Assembly: GCA_964477295.1 (NCBI GenBank)
Contig: CAYZEZ010000119.1
Span: 1 to 13,938 of the forward strand
Reading direction: 5' to 3'
Source: CAYZEZ01 sp964477295
GTDB lineage: Bacteria; Bacteroidota; Bacteroidia; Bacteroidales; SM23-62
Length of the DNA stretch: 13,938 nt
Positions 5,532 to 13,711 of the stretch are shown piece after piece. Positions within the stretch are counted from its first letter, which is position 1. Each line of letters opens with the position of its first letter. Both the position numbers and the translations under genes were made by a program. The notes under the pieces were generated by a model. It searched no databases, was not told where the DNA came from, and saw only the letters and a list, made by a program, of their open reading frames with translations.

Positions 5532-6656
5532 TCAGGTAGAATCAAAACTCGATACATAACAGGGCCTGGTTATCATTCTCTTTTTATCGTCCTCACTCCA
5601 GTTATAGAATTTGATCCTTATATCTGCCTTATCGGGATGTGTAAGCCGCGAAATTATGCCTTTCCTGACATGTTGTTTTAACATTGTCCTGAGGGGGGAA
5701 TGTAAATCGGTATAGCAAAATGCAAAATTTGTTCCTTGCCGGCAACATACCGCCTCCAGCAGGCAGGATAGCAGATGTTCATAACCGGGTTTACAGTATA
5801 TACCTTCAATACCGGCAAACCTGAACTCTTCCAGATTAAATAGTTTTGATAACCCGGGTATTCGTGGTATTATCTTGTGAAGTATGAAGCCTGATAAACC
5901 AGGTTTATAAATGATATTCCATTCTTCCGGATTGGCTTGCATCCCGGCAACAATTTCTTCCCCTTCCCGAATGATAAAATAGTTATCATTAAAAAATATG
6001 TACTGGTCAGTATACAGGGAATAATCCTTGTACGATTGTCGAAGCTTCTCTTTCATACCGGGGATAGCATCTGATGTAATCTTATGAACCCGTTCATCAT
6101 CCTTGGGATTCAACCGTGTGAAGATGAAAACTTTTAAGCATCTGTATGGAAGAATTCCAACTTCGTCTCCCCATCTGGCCGATCGAAGGTTGTTCTCTAC
6201 TATAAATCCATACAAAAGGCTCTTATTGTTTTGTTTTTCTGCCGTAAGCAAAATCTCCGGATTTGTGAAGTACTTCCTGATGGCATCCAGTATGATCCTG
6301 TTTGCGGCAGAATTATCCCTTTTAAGATTCCTCTGCCTGCCACCAGTAGCTCTCATGGGAGCCTTGATATGAAAATACCTCAGGTACCAGGCCGATATCA
6401 AAGTGTTTTCATAATATAATGTCTTGTGCACCAGGCATATAGTCCCAAGCAACCGGTTCGATTTCTTTAATGTTAGAAAATAGGGTTCCCCGAGGTGATC
6501 TAATTTTAGATGGAAGTTTGTATTGATAAAGGTTAGCCCTCCGGGCGTACCCTGGACCATCGATGTGAGATGGTCCTTAATCTCATCGTTGGGCTCTGTG
6601 GTTACTTCTACATCGAGCAAATGAAAGCTCTTGACTTTTTTTTTGCTGTCTTCCAT
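5532..6656 (-). CDS. Uncharacterised GNAT-like (acyltransferase-fold) protein
   Basis: I do not recognise the family with certainty. It is a soluble-looking protein of 374 residues from ATG at 6656, without signal peptide or membrane segment. The alternation of predicted strands and helices suggests one or two GNAT folds: the first half has a strand pair around GEPYFLTLKKSNRLLGTICL and a block (MRATGGRQRNLKRDNSAANR) where acyl-CoA loops often lie, and the second half has YFIIREGEEIVAGMQANP. A TTG at 6680 would add eight residues, but that extension lies in a terminator-like hairpin, so ATG 6656 is preferred. It sits downstream of the sugar porter on the same strand and convergent with crtB; neither neighbour reveals its substrate. 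Lipid, sugar or pigment acylation would be speculation. That it is a real gene is clear from the long open frame and its codon pattern. Confidence 0.65.
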   Translation of the reverse strand: MEDSKKKVKSFHLLDVEVTTEPNDEIKDHLTSMVQGTPGGLTFINTNFHLKLDHLGEPYFLTLKKSNRLLGTICLVHKTLYYENTLISAWYLRYFHIKAPMRATGGRQRNLKRDNSAANRIILDAIRKYFTNPEILLTAEKQNNKSLLYGFIVENNLRSARWGDEVGILPYRCLKVFIFTRLNPKDDERVHKITSDAIPGMKEKLRQSYKDYSLYTDQYIFFNDNYFIIREGEEIVAGMQANPEEWNIIYKPGLSGFILHKIIPRIPGLSKLFNLEEFRFAGIEGIYCKPGYEHLLSCLLEAVCCRQGTNFAFCYTDLHSPLRTMLKQHVRKGIISRLTHPDKADIRIKFYNWSEDDKKRMITRPCYVSSFDST

Positions 6657-6692
6657 AAAAACAAAAGGTTCGCCATTCAAAATTAGCGAACC
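6657..6692 (-). terminator. Intrinsic terminator-like hairpin before the GNAT-like gene
   Basis: Read on the minus strand, GGTTCGC (6692-6686) pairs perfectly with GCGAACC (6673-6667) across a 12-base loop and is followed at once by TTTTGTTTTT (6666-6657). It lies 24 bases past the sugar-porter stop codon, where a terminator for that gene belongs. The U-tract touches the ATG of the next gene, so that gene must rely on read-through or on a promoter inside the porter gene. Confidence 0.65.
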
Positions 6693-6715
6693 CTGATGTA
6701 TTTATGAAATGATTC

Positions 6716-8104
6716 TTACCGCAGCTCCCTGGGCTTTTTCCTGTCGCGCCAGTGCTTTTCAATGGCTTCCAGTGTAATCCCCTTGGTTTCTGGTATAAAG
6801 TAATACCCCCAGACCAGACCGATTACCCCGACACCGGCATATAATAGGAATGCCCCGGAAGGTGAAAGGACGTCAATCAGGGTAAGGAAGGTGAAGGTAA
6901 CAATAGCATTAAACAGCCAGTTTGAGAGGGCACCGATACTCATTCCTATTCCCCTGACTTTCAGCGGATAGATCTCAGAAATGATTAACCAGCCAAGAGG
7001 TCCAAGGCTGATGGCAAAGAAAACAATATAAAGCAATACGAATCCAACGGCAAGCCACTTGACGCTTTCGCCTATCGTATCTCTCAATGCGAAGCTTGCA
7101 GCCAGGGCAACAAGTGAAAACACAATACCGGAAAGGCCGATGAAATAAAGTTTGCGTCTTCCGATCCTGTCGATAATTGTCATAGATAAAATGGTGAAAA
7201 GCACATTGACCACACCCACGCTGACAGAGGCGCCTATCTGCGCAACCTTGCTCTCAAATCCTGCATTTTCGAATATCTCGGGACAATAATAGATCACCGT
7301 ATTGATTCCAACAAACTGTTGAATAAACATGATCCCGATCCCGATAAACAAAGCTGTTCTGAGCCAGGGTGAAAAAATCTCCTTCCATGATTTTCCGCTC
7401 TCCTCGGCCAGTTTGATCTCATGCTTCATCTCATCAATGGTGGATTCGATCAGCTCAGGTTCCTCAAGCCTTTCAAGTATCTCCCTTCCTTTCTTCTCTT
7501 TGCCTTTTCCTATTAAAAATCTTGGAGTTTCAGGAAGGAAAAGCATTCCAATTAACAGGATACCTGCCGGAACAACGCCTATAATAAACATGGGCCTCCA
7601 TGATTCCAGGTCGGTTTCACTGGCAAATCCACGGTCGCTGAGGTACGAAACAAATATCCCCACCGTGATAAGCAACTGGAAGGAGGAGACCAGCGCTCCC
7701 CGGTTCTTTGTGGGTGCAATTTCTGCAATGTACATCGGAACTGTATACGATGAGATGCCGATGGCTATTCCAATGAATAAGCGTCCTGCAAATAAGCTTT
7801 GCGGAGTGCCTGACATTCCTGTCCATATTGCGCCAATAGCAAAAATTACAGCCGCTGCCAGGATAACTTTTTTCCTTCCCAGGACATCTGTTATACGGCC
7901 GCTGAAAGCTGCACCAAAAATGGCTCCGATCAATCCGGCTGTAGTGATCCATTCTATCTGCTTATTACCAAGCTCCCAATACTCCCTGAAAAAAGGTTTG
8001 GCACCGGAAATGACGCCGGTATCAAAACCAAATAATAAGCCACCTGTCGCTGCAATTGCTGCAATAACTATGACTAATGTTTTTCTTTGCTTAGTACTTG
8101 CCAT
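6716..8104 (-). CDS. Sugar porter family MFS transporter (XylE/GalP-like sugar:H+ symporter)
   Basis: Inner-membrane secondary transporter with about 12 membrane helices, expected to import a monosaccharide with protons. The sugar-porter signatures appear in order: GFDTGVISGA (26-35), GRITDVLGRKK (69-79), PMYIAEIAPTKNRG (123-136), PETPRFL (191-197) at the start of the cytoplasmic loop, QQFVGINTVIYY (262-273) with the sugar-contacting Gln pair and Asn, DRIGRRKL (312-319), GWLIISEIYPLKVRG (371-385) and PETKG (438-442). Length, 462 residues, is normal. It starts at ATG 8104, directly after the divergent spacer shared with the M14 peptidase. The specific sugar (xylose, galactose, arabinose or glucose) cannot be read from the sequence, and no catabolic gene is adjacent to help. 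Confidence 0.93.
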   Translation of the reverse strand: MASTKQRKTLVIVIAAIAATGGLLFGFDTGVISGAKPFFREYWELGNKQIEWITTAGLIGAIFGAAFSGRITDVLGRKKVILAAAVIFAIGAIWTGMSGTPQSLFAGRLFIGIAIGISSYTVPMYIAEIAPTKNRGALVSSFQLLITVGIFVSYLSDRGFASETDLESWRPMFIIGVVPAGILLIGMLFLPETPRFLIGKGKEKKGREILERLEEPELIESTIDEMKHEIKLAEESGKSWKEIFSPWLRTALFIGIGIMFIQQFVGINTVIYYCPEIFENAGFESKVAQIGASVSVGVVNVLFTILSMTIIDRIGRRKLYFIGLSGIVFSLVALAASFALRDTIGESVKWLAVGFVLLYIVFFAISLGPLGWLIISEIYPLKVRGIGMSIGALSNWLFNAIVTFTFLTLIDVLSPSGAFLLYAGVGVIGLVWGYYFIPETKGITLEAIEKHWRDRKKPRELR

Positions 8105-8238
8105 AATTTGTAATTGTGTTTTAGGTTAGATGATTTTACTAGGGATGAATGTTGCTATATTTTAAAGCCCCGGGTACGCGGGGATGTTCGATTATATCAA
8201 TCCGTTTCGCTTATCCCGCAAATTGCTAACCGAACGAA

Positions 8239-8246
8239 CAAATGTA
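8239..8246 (-). promoter_or_regulatory. Candidate -7 box (TACATTTG) for the sugar porter
   Basis: An exact TAnnTTTG match on the minus strand, about 135 bp upstream of the porter ATG. A TTG lies 24 bases further upstream (8273-8271), slightly farther than the usual spacing. Support is modest. Confidence 0.28.
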
Positions 8247-8294
8247 CTATTTGTGGATTAAATTATGGTTCAACCAAATCTTTTTATATTAATT

Positions 8295-8336
8295 CCAAAT
8301 AATCCTGGGACATGTAATCAGACAGGATTATTTTGG
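8295..8336. promoter_or_regulatory. Imperfect 13-bp dyad upstream of the M14 peptidase gene
   Basis: CCAAATAATCCTG (8295-8307) is mirrored by CAGGATTATTTTGG (8323-8336) with one extra T, around a 15-base centre. It sits about 80-120 bp before the peptidase ATG in a divergent spacer, where a terminator is not expected, so an operator or a structured leader is more likely. Confidence 0.45.
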
Positions 8337-8413
8337 ATCATCATCGCGATTTCAAAAAAAATGTTCTAATTTTCAGTTTCTTTAAAATCCTTTAATTACA
8401 AAAGCATAACATC

Positions 8414-11044
8414 ATGAAATTTCGCAAAAGTTCTGCTTCAATCCTGTCATTCGGGCTGGTCCTGTTTTTAATGATTCCGGCCGCCGCCCAGCTCAAGACC
8501 CCAAAAGAATTCTTTGGCTTTGAACCAGGGTCTGACAGGAACCTTTTTACTTACGAACAACTGATCGATTACCTGAAGTTAGTGGATAAGGAATCTTCCC
8601 GGGTATATTTGAAAGATATCGGGAATTCGCCGGAGGGCCGGTCGATGTATATCGCTTTTATCTCTCGTAAGGAAAATATATACGACCTTCCAAAACTAAA
8701 GGAAATCAATAAAAAACTGGCTCTCGATCCGAATCTTTCTGAGAAAGATAAAGCTGAAATGATCAGCCAGGGTAAGGTGTTTTTGTTATCCACCATGTCG
8801 ATGCACTCCACTGAGGTAGGCCCGTCTCAATCTGTTCCCCTGATTGCCTATGATCTCGCTACAACCTCGGATTCCCTTAAGCTTAAATGGCTTGATGATG
8901 TGGTTCTTATGATTGTACCCTGCCATAATCCGGATGGCATGGATATGGTTGTTAACCATTATCTTAAATACAAGGGAACAAAATATGAAGGATCGTCCAT
9001 GCCGGGTGTTTACCATAAATATGTCGGTCACGATAATAACAGGGATTTTGTTACCCTTACCCAGGAAGATACGCGGGCCATTGCCAGTATTTACAACCTT
9101 GATTGGTTCCCACAGGTTATGATAGAAAAACACCAGATGGGATCTACCGGTGTACGTTACTTTGTGCCCCCTATGCATGATCCAATTGCGGAAAACGTAC
9201 CCGCAGAGTTATGGAACTGGACAAACGTTTTTGGGTCAAATATGGCCAGGGATATGACACAGGAAGGGTGTGCCGGAGTTACCCAGCACTTCCTTTTCGA
9301 TGACTACTGGCCGGGATCGACAGAAACCTGCATCTGGAAAAATGTCATCGGTATGCTTACTGAAGGAGCCAGTGTCAAAGTAGCTACTCCTATTTTTGTC
9401 GAACCGAATGAGCTGGGAGTTTCCGGGAAGGGTTTATCGGAATACAAGAAGAGTATCAACATGACTCTGCCGTGGGAAGGCGGATGGTGGCACCTGTCAG
9501 ATATTGTTAAGTATGAAACAGTATCACTGATGTCGATTGTTAAAACTTCCTCATTGCACAGGGAAGACATATTAAAATTCAGGAATCAGGTGTGTATAGA
9601 TGAGGTGGAAAGGGGAAAAACCCAGGCTCCCTATTACTATATTATGCCTGCCAGTCAGCATGATCCCGGAGAATTGGTCAAGCTGGTCAACCTGCTTCGG
9701 GAACATGGCGTATCGGTTTATCAACTTACAAAGGACATAACAATTAAAGATCATTTATATTCTGCCAATTCGATTGTGGTCCCGCTGGCCCAACCGTTCC
9801 GCCCGTTTATCAAGGAGGTGATGGAAGACCAGGAGTACCCGGTCAGGCACTATACCCCAGGTGGTAAAGTCATTAAGCCATATGATATCGCTTCATGGTC
9901 ATTACCCCTTCATTTTGGCGTGAGGGCCGATGAAATAGAGGTGCCATTGGAAAACCTGGAAGAATCATTGCAGATGATAAAAGAATCTTTCAACCTTAAT
10001 CATATGGCTTCGATGGGTGAGGGATGGGTTCTTTTTCCGGTGGAACGAAATGAGAGCTTTCTGGCAGCCTTCAAGCTGATAAAAGAAGGTGTTGCAGTAA
10101 AACGACTGAAAAGTGATCTGCAGTATGGGAATAGCACATTCAGTAAGGGAAGCTTTGTAGCGGAAGTGAATAGCAAGACAGAAAACAAAATAAACAAACT
10201 GGTTATTTCATTATCTGTTGATCCGGTTGGATTAGGAAAAAATGTCGAGTTTCAGAGTACGCCTGTAAAAATGCCCCGGATTGCACTCATCGAAACCAAT
10301 TTCCATGACATGGACGCAGGATGGACCCGTTATGTATTTGATTCTTACCAGATACCTTATAAGGTAGTGAAACCGGGCGACTTCGCAAAAACCGAATTCG
10401 TTGAGGAATTTGATGTGATTGTATTCCCCAGCTCATCCAAGTCGATTCTTATGGAAGGTAAATATGGATCGGCCGGTAACTATCACATAACCAGCTATCC
10501 TCCCGAATTCACAAAAGGCATTGGCAAGGAAGGAATGAAGAAACTTATGGATTTTATCGGGAAAGGAGGCAATATTATTGCATGGGGCAGTTCAACAGAG
10601 TTATTTAAAGGAGCATTGTCAATTGGTGAAGAACCCGGTAAAGAAGATTTTCAATTGCCTTTCACCGATCAGTCCGACCAGTTGAGCAAACAGGGATTGT
10701 ATATCCCGGGATCACTGGTAAGGATAAATATTACCAGGGACCACCCGGTTACCCTTGGGCTGGAGAAAGAAATTGGTGTATTTTACAGGGGCAAACCTGT
10801 GTTCCGGACCTCCATTCCTGATTTTGATATGGACAGGCGGGTACTGGGCGTAACACCTGAAAAGGAGATCCTTAAAAGCGGATACATTGAAAAAGAGGAA
10901 CTGCTTGCAAATAAATCACTGATGATCTGGATGAGAAAGGACAAAGCACAGTTTGTATTCTTTGCATTCAATCCGCAGTTCAGGGCATCCACGCACGTAT
11001 CGTATAAGTTGTTGTTTAATTCAATATTACTGGAGAAACTATAA
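8414..11044 (+). CDS. Secreted M14-family zinc metallopeptidase with C-terminal amidotransferase-like domain
   Basis: Exported zinc peptidase of the carboxypeptidase A/M14 superfamily. A signal peptide occupies residues 1-25, with cleavage likely after PAAA before Q26. In the catalytic domain the zinc pair is H131-S-T-E134 (MSMHSTEVG). HNPDGMD (171-177) and GHDNNRDF (205-212), with N209 and R210 as substrate-carboxylate ligands, follow; the third zinc ligand is probably H240 in EKHQMG, and the general base probably E317 in LTEGAS. After about residue 400 comes a linker region. From about 624 an amidotransferase-like alpha/beta unit starts with PRIALIETNFHDMDAGWTRY and includes DVIVFPSSS and GKGGNIIAWG. 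I see no Cys-His-Glu triad there, so this domain is probably non-enzymatic. At 876 residues it is far longer than simple M14 enzymes but normal for the large Bacteroidota members. Substrate is unknown; peptide scavenging is a guess. Confidence 0.9.
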   Translation: MKFRKSSASILSFGLVLFLMIPAAAQLKTPKEFFGFEPGSDRNLFTYEQLIDYLKLVDKESSRVYLKDIGNSPEGRSMYIAFISRKENIYDLPKLKEINKKLALDPNLSEKDKAEMISQGKVFLLSTMSMHSTEVGPSQSVPLIAYDLATTSDSLKLKWLDDVVLMIVPCHNPDGMDMVVNHYLKYKGTKYEGSSMPGVYHKYVGHDNNRDFVTLTQEDTRAIASIYNLDWFPQVMIEKHQMGSTGVRYFVPPMHDPIAENVPAELWNWTNVFGSNMARDMTQEGCAGVTQHFLFDDYWPGSTETCIWKNVIGMLTEGASVKVATPIFVEPNELGVSGKGLSEYKKSINMTLPWEGGWWHLSDIVKYETVSLMSIVKTSSLHREDILKFRNQVCIDEVERGKTQAPYYYIMPASQHDPGELVKLVNLLREHGVSVYQLTKDITIKDHLYSANSIVVPLAQPFRPFIKEVMEDQEYPVRHYTPGGKVIKPYDIASWSLPLHFGVRADEIEVPLENLEESLQMIKESFNLNHMASMGEGWVLFPVERNESFLAAFKLIKEGVAVKRLKSDLQYGNSTFSKGSFVAEVNSKTENKINKLVISLSVDPVGLGKNVEFQSTPVKMPRIALIETNFHDMDAGWTRYVFDSYQIPYKVVKPGDFAKTEFVEEFDVIVFPSSSKSILMEGKYGSAGNYHITSYPPEFTKGIGKEGMKKLMDFIGKGGNIIAWGSSTELFKGALSIGEEPGKEDFQLPFTDQSDQLSKQGLYIPGSLVRINITRDHPVTLGLEKEIGVFYRGKPVFRTSIPDFDMDRRVLGVTPEKEILKSGYIEKEELLANKSLMIWMRKDKAQFVFFAFNPQFRASTHVSYKLLFNSILLEKL

Positions 11045-11096
11045 ACCATCACTTTTAATTATGCTTTATTGAATTCAGAATATCGATTAACGAATG

Positions 11097-11204
11097 ATGA
11101 ATTATGAAGTGAATAATCCAGAAATTTATTTACAGACAAACCAACCAACAGACATACAGATAAACAGATAAACTGATTAACAGATCAACCAACAAACCAA
11201 AACA
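11097..11204. repeat. Low-complexity ACAGA/ACCAA-rich leader before the DUF1080 gene
   Basis: From about 11133 to the ATG at 11205 the plus strand is made of short related words: CAGACAAACCAACCAACAGA, then CAGATAAACAGATAAAC, then CAGATCAACCAACAAACC. It is strongly depleted of G. A 13-mer ATGAATTATGAAG (11097-11109) at its left end also occurs at 1211-1223. It would form an unstructured, ribosome-accessible leader; no Shine-Dalgarno sequence is visible. Confidence 0.6.
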
Positions 11205-11900
11205 ATGAGAAGGAACGTCGAAAAAAAACCGGGATTTAATCTGTTCTACCTGATCATCATTGCGGTCATCCTGATTATCATACTTTATTATGTAATGAAT
11301 CCGATAGATAAAAAAACTGCGCCTTTCACCCAGGATTCGAAAAAGATTGAACTCTTCAATAGCCACGACCTCTCAAACTGGAGCTTTTTCCTTGTCGATT
11401 CCATGGTGGACCCATCGATTATATTTTATGTACAGAATGATGTCATCCATATCAAGGGAGAGCCTTTCGGTTATATGAGGACCAAAACAGAGTACCAGGA
11501 CTATAAACTGCATCTCGAGTGGAGATGGCCTGGTGAGGAATCAAACAGCGGGGTATTCCTGAATATTCTCGGTCCTGACAAGAAATGGCCTCCAGCCATC
11601 GAGTGTCAGCTCATGGCGGGGAATGCAGGTGATTTTGTATTCCTGGGAGGATCCGATGCCGCGGAAAGGATCGATAAAGAAAAGCTTGTCATTGAAAAGA
11701 CAGGGGAGAGCAGTGAACTGGAGCCCGGTGAATGGAATGCATATGATATTATCAACAGGAATGATTCCATTATGGTTTATGTGAATGGCATGCTTCAAAA
11801 TGTTTGCACCATGCCTGTTCCGGGTAAGGGATATATCGGATTACAGAGCGAAGGATCAGCCATTGAATTCCGCAATATTTACTTGTTCTCGTACAACTAG
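11205..11900 (+). CDS. DUF1080 (3-keto-disaccharide hydrolase-like) protein with N-terminal membrane anchor
   Basis: Residues 47-230 form a concanavalin-like beta-sandwich of the DUF1080 family, some members of which hydrolyse 3-keto-glycosides. Markers are IELFNSHDLSNW (48-59), EWRWPGEESNSGVFLNI (105-121), IECQLM (132-137), GEWNAYDI (175-182), VYVNG (191-195) and GYIGLQSEGSAIEFRNIYL (209-227). A single hydrophobic helix at about 12-31 after a basic start (MRRNVEKK) suggests an uncleaved anchor with the domain outside the cytoplasm, rather than a lipoprotein. The domain appears complete at 231 residues in total. Spacers of 160 bp upstream and 171 bp downstream argue for separate transcription. 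No oxidoreductase that would make a 3-keto-sugar lies in this window, so the enzymatic role remains unproven; the family also contains members of unknown activity. Confidence 0.87.
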   Translation: MRRNVEKKPGFNLFYLIIIAVILIIILYYVMNPIDKKTAPFTQDSKKIELFNSHDLSNWSFFLVDSMVDPSIIFYVQNDVIHIKGEPFGYMRTKTEYQDYKLHLEWRWPGEESNSGVFLNILGPDKKWPPAIECQLMAGNAGDFVFLGGSDAAERIDKEKLVIEKTGESSELEPGEWNAYDIINRNDSIMVYVNGMLQNVCTMPVPGKGYIGLQSEGSAIEFRNIYLFSYN

Positions 11901-11903
11901 ATA

Positions 11904-11945
11904 GTTGCAAGTTACCGGATACGGGTTGTGAGGTTCCAGGAGAAT
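11904..11945. repeat. Decayed copy of the GTTGCAAGTTAC repeat family
   Basis: GTTGCAAGTTAC (11904-11915) starts three bases after the DUF1080 stop codon and is followed by loosely related words (GGGTTGTGAGGTT). The same 12-mer opens the large repeat region at 13712, also just downstream of a gene. This looks like an eroded member of one dispersed family. Confidence 0.45.
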
Positions 11946-12071
11946 ATGGACAAACATAACCTCTTAACTCGTGTCATCTTACCCTTTAGTTAAAAAACGT
12001 TAAACTTTCCTCGTTTTTCAGATCCCGGCATATTCTTTGGATTTCATGGCTGTATCAAACAATATACAATC

Positions 12072-13658
12072 ATGAAAAAACAAAAAAGCACAGGGATCAT
12101 CCACTCCCTGGTCATTCTGACGATCTGCCTGGTTCTTTTTCAAGCCAATACCATCCCAACCAATGAACAGGCGAGTTTTACCTGCACCGAGAACATAGAT
12201 TCTGTTCAGGCTTTTAATACAAAGCTTTTATCCTTGTATAAGGAAATATATTCCAATCCCGCACTTCAGCCATCTTCTTCATTCAGCCAGGGGCATATTG
12301 CCGGTGCTGAACTGCGCGAATATCTTCATAAAACCGATTTCGGCTATATGATACAATTGCCTGGAAATACACTGGTGCCATCTCCTGTCGTTTATGACGG
12401 GAAAGTCTATCTGAGCGGGGGATTTGGAAGCAAGCGATATTATGCGTTCGATGCATTAACCGGAGAGCATATGGTGGCCTGGGACCTCGATGATGATGGT
12501 CCATCCTCTGCCGCCATCCACGATGACATAATGGTTTTTAATACTGAATCGTGTACCATTTTTGCTGTAGACCTGAAGACCGGTGAGCAATTATGGTCGT
12601 GGTGGCTGGGTGATCCCCTGATGTGTATGCCCACTATATCCCGCGGAAGGGTTTTTGCTGCATACCCGGCTGGTTTTAATTATTCAATGGATCAGACCCT
12701 GGAAGAAAAGGGGCTTCATGATACTATTAAACAGGAATATTATAATTTATGCGCCGGCCTTTCGCATGTACTGGCAGCATTTAACCTCAAAACGGGAGAG
12801 ATCCTGTGGCAGCGTTGGATTGACGGGGATATCATGTCGGCCCCTGTTGCAGACGGAGGCAAGATCTATGTGACCACTTTTGCCGGTACCCTGTATACTT
12901 TCGCTCAGTCAGACGGAGAACTGATTTCAGTGAATGCCATGCGCGCCACCTCGGCTCCGGTCATCACAGAGGATGGAATTTATGTTAGCAAGCGCGCAGA
13001 TGGGAAGGGAGAAAGGGTTGCGGAAGAACTTGCCAGGTTCCAGCAAAACAGCTATGTGGCTGATAAAAAATACAATAAAAAATATGCGCCTTACCTTGAT
13101 AAAAATGTTCAGCTTGGATCGCAGATGAAATCCGAGTCTATGGAGATGGATGCGGGCAATGGTTTTACAGGAGGAGCCCCGGCTTCTTCAGGATGGCAAA
13201 AGGCCAATGATGTGGTAGGGCAGTCCAATGTATCCTCCCTTCAGTCATTCCAGGGCTCAAGAAGCCTGCACTACATGGATAAAAACTATTCAACTATGGG
13301 TAACGAATTGATCTGTACAGATCCGGAATCAGGGAAAAAAGTCTGGAATATAACATTGGAAGGCCAGACAGAGGTCAGCGGTGGATTTATGGGGACTCCT
13401 CCGCTGGAAGCCGGTGGATACATCGTAATTGCTACCTACAATGGAACGATCATGGTGCTTGATGCAAAAACAGGTGCAACGGTCAAAGAGTATGATATTG
13501 AGAATTCGATCCGTTACCAGCCGGTTGTAGACAATGGTTGGGTCTACGTAACTACCACAAACAGTAAGATGTTCGCGATCAATACAGGGATGAAGGATCT
13601 AACCGGCTGGCCCATGTGGGGAGGGAATGCTGAGAGGACCAATAAATCGCTACAATAA
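12072..13658 (+). CDS. Secreted PQQ/BamB-like beta-propeller protein
   Basis: Exported beta-propeller built from PQQ-type repeats. A signal sequence covers about residues 1-27 (MKKQK, then a hydrophobic stretch); the Cys in it lacks a lipobox context. Repeat blades are seen as a D-x-x-T/S-G-E/K-x-x-W pattern: YAFDALTGEHMVAW (124-137), FAVDLKTGEQLWSW (164-177), AAFNLKTGEILWQRW (235-249), YTFAQSDGELI (275-285), ICTDPESGKKVWNI (414-427) and MVLDAKTGATVKEY (461-474). It ends in GWPMWGGNAERTN, a common C-terminal tail of such proteins. Between blades, residues about 310-405 form a long polar insert rich in Ser, Gln, Gly and Lys that breaks the repeat rhythm. There are no dehydrogenase catalytic motifs, so it is more likely a binding or scaffold protein than a quinoprotein enzyme. 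No Bam partners are nearby, so I give no symbol. Confidence 0.85.
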   Translation: MKKQKSTGIIHSLVILTICLVLFQANTIPTNEQASFTCTENIDSVQAFNTKLLSLYKEIYSNPALQPSSSFSQGHIAGAELREYLHKTDFGYMIQLPGNTLVPSPVVYDGKVYLSGGFGSKRYYAFDALTGEHMVAWDLDDDGPSSAAIHDDIMVFNTESCTIFAVDLKTGEQLWSWWLGDPLMCMPTISRGRVFAAYPAGFNYSMDQTLEEKGLHDTIKQEYYNLCAGLSHVLAAFNLKTGEILWQRWIDGDIMSAPVADGGKIYVTTFAGTLYTFAQSDGELISVNAMRATSAPVITEDGIYVSKRADGKGERVAEELARFQQNSYVADKKYNKKYAPYLDKNVQLGSQMKSESMEMDAGNGFTGGAPASSGWQKANDVVGQSNVSSLQSFQGSRSLHYMDKNYSTMGNELICTDPESGKKVWNITLEGQTEVSGGFMGTPPLEAGGYIVIATYNGTIMVLDAKTGATVKEYDIENSIRYQPVVDNGWVYVTTTNSKMFAINTGMKDLTGWPMWGGNAERTNKSLQ

Positions 13659-13711
13659 TCAGAGATTGCAGAAACTTTAAGTGTTAAATTATGATTGAAG
13701 TGAAATCCATT

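Larger units (their letters stand above)
8105..8413. other. 309-bp divergent promoter region (porter / M14 peptidase)
   Basis: No credible gene. A 62-codon frame at 8114-8302 has no recognisable composition or motif. The spacer contains a leftward TACATTTG box (8246-8239), a short GC stem (CCCCG 8168-8172 with CGGGG 8179-8183) and a long imperfect dyad (8295-8336). It must contain both promoters. Confidence 0.6.

Noticed and set aside
7329..8129. 266-codon open frame on the plus strand
   Set aside because: Antisense shadow of the sugar porter; its Ser/Pro/Ile-rich translation mirrors the membrane-helix codons of the real gene.
8114..8302. Small 62-codon ORF in the divergent spacer
   Set aside because: It overlaps both promoter regions, has no recognisable motif or coding-like composition, and its CxxC pair alone is not evidence of a gene.
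12031..12040. TATTCTTTGG as a promoter -7 box for the propeller gene
   Set aside because: It has one base too many to fit TAnnTTTG, and no TTG lies at the expected upstream spacing.
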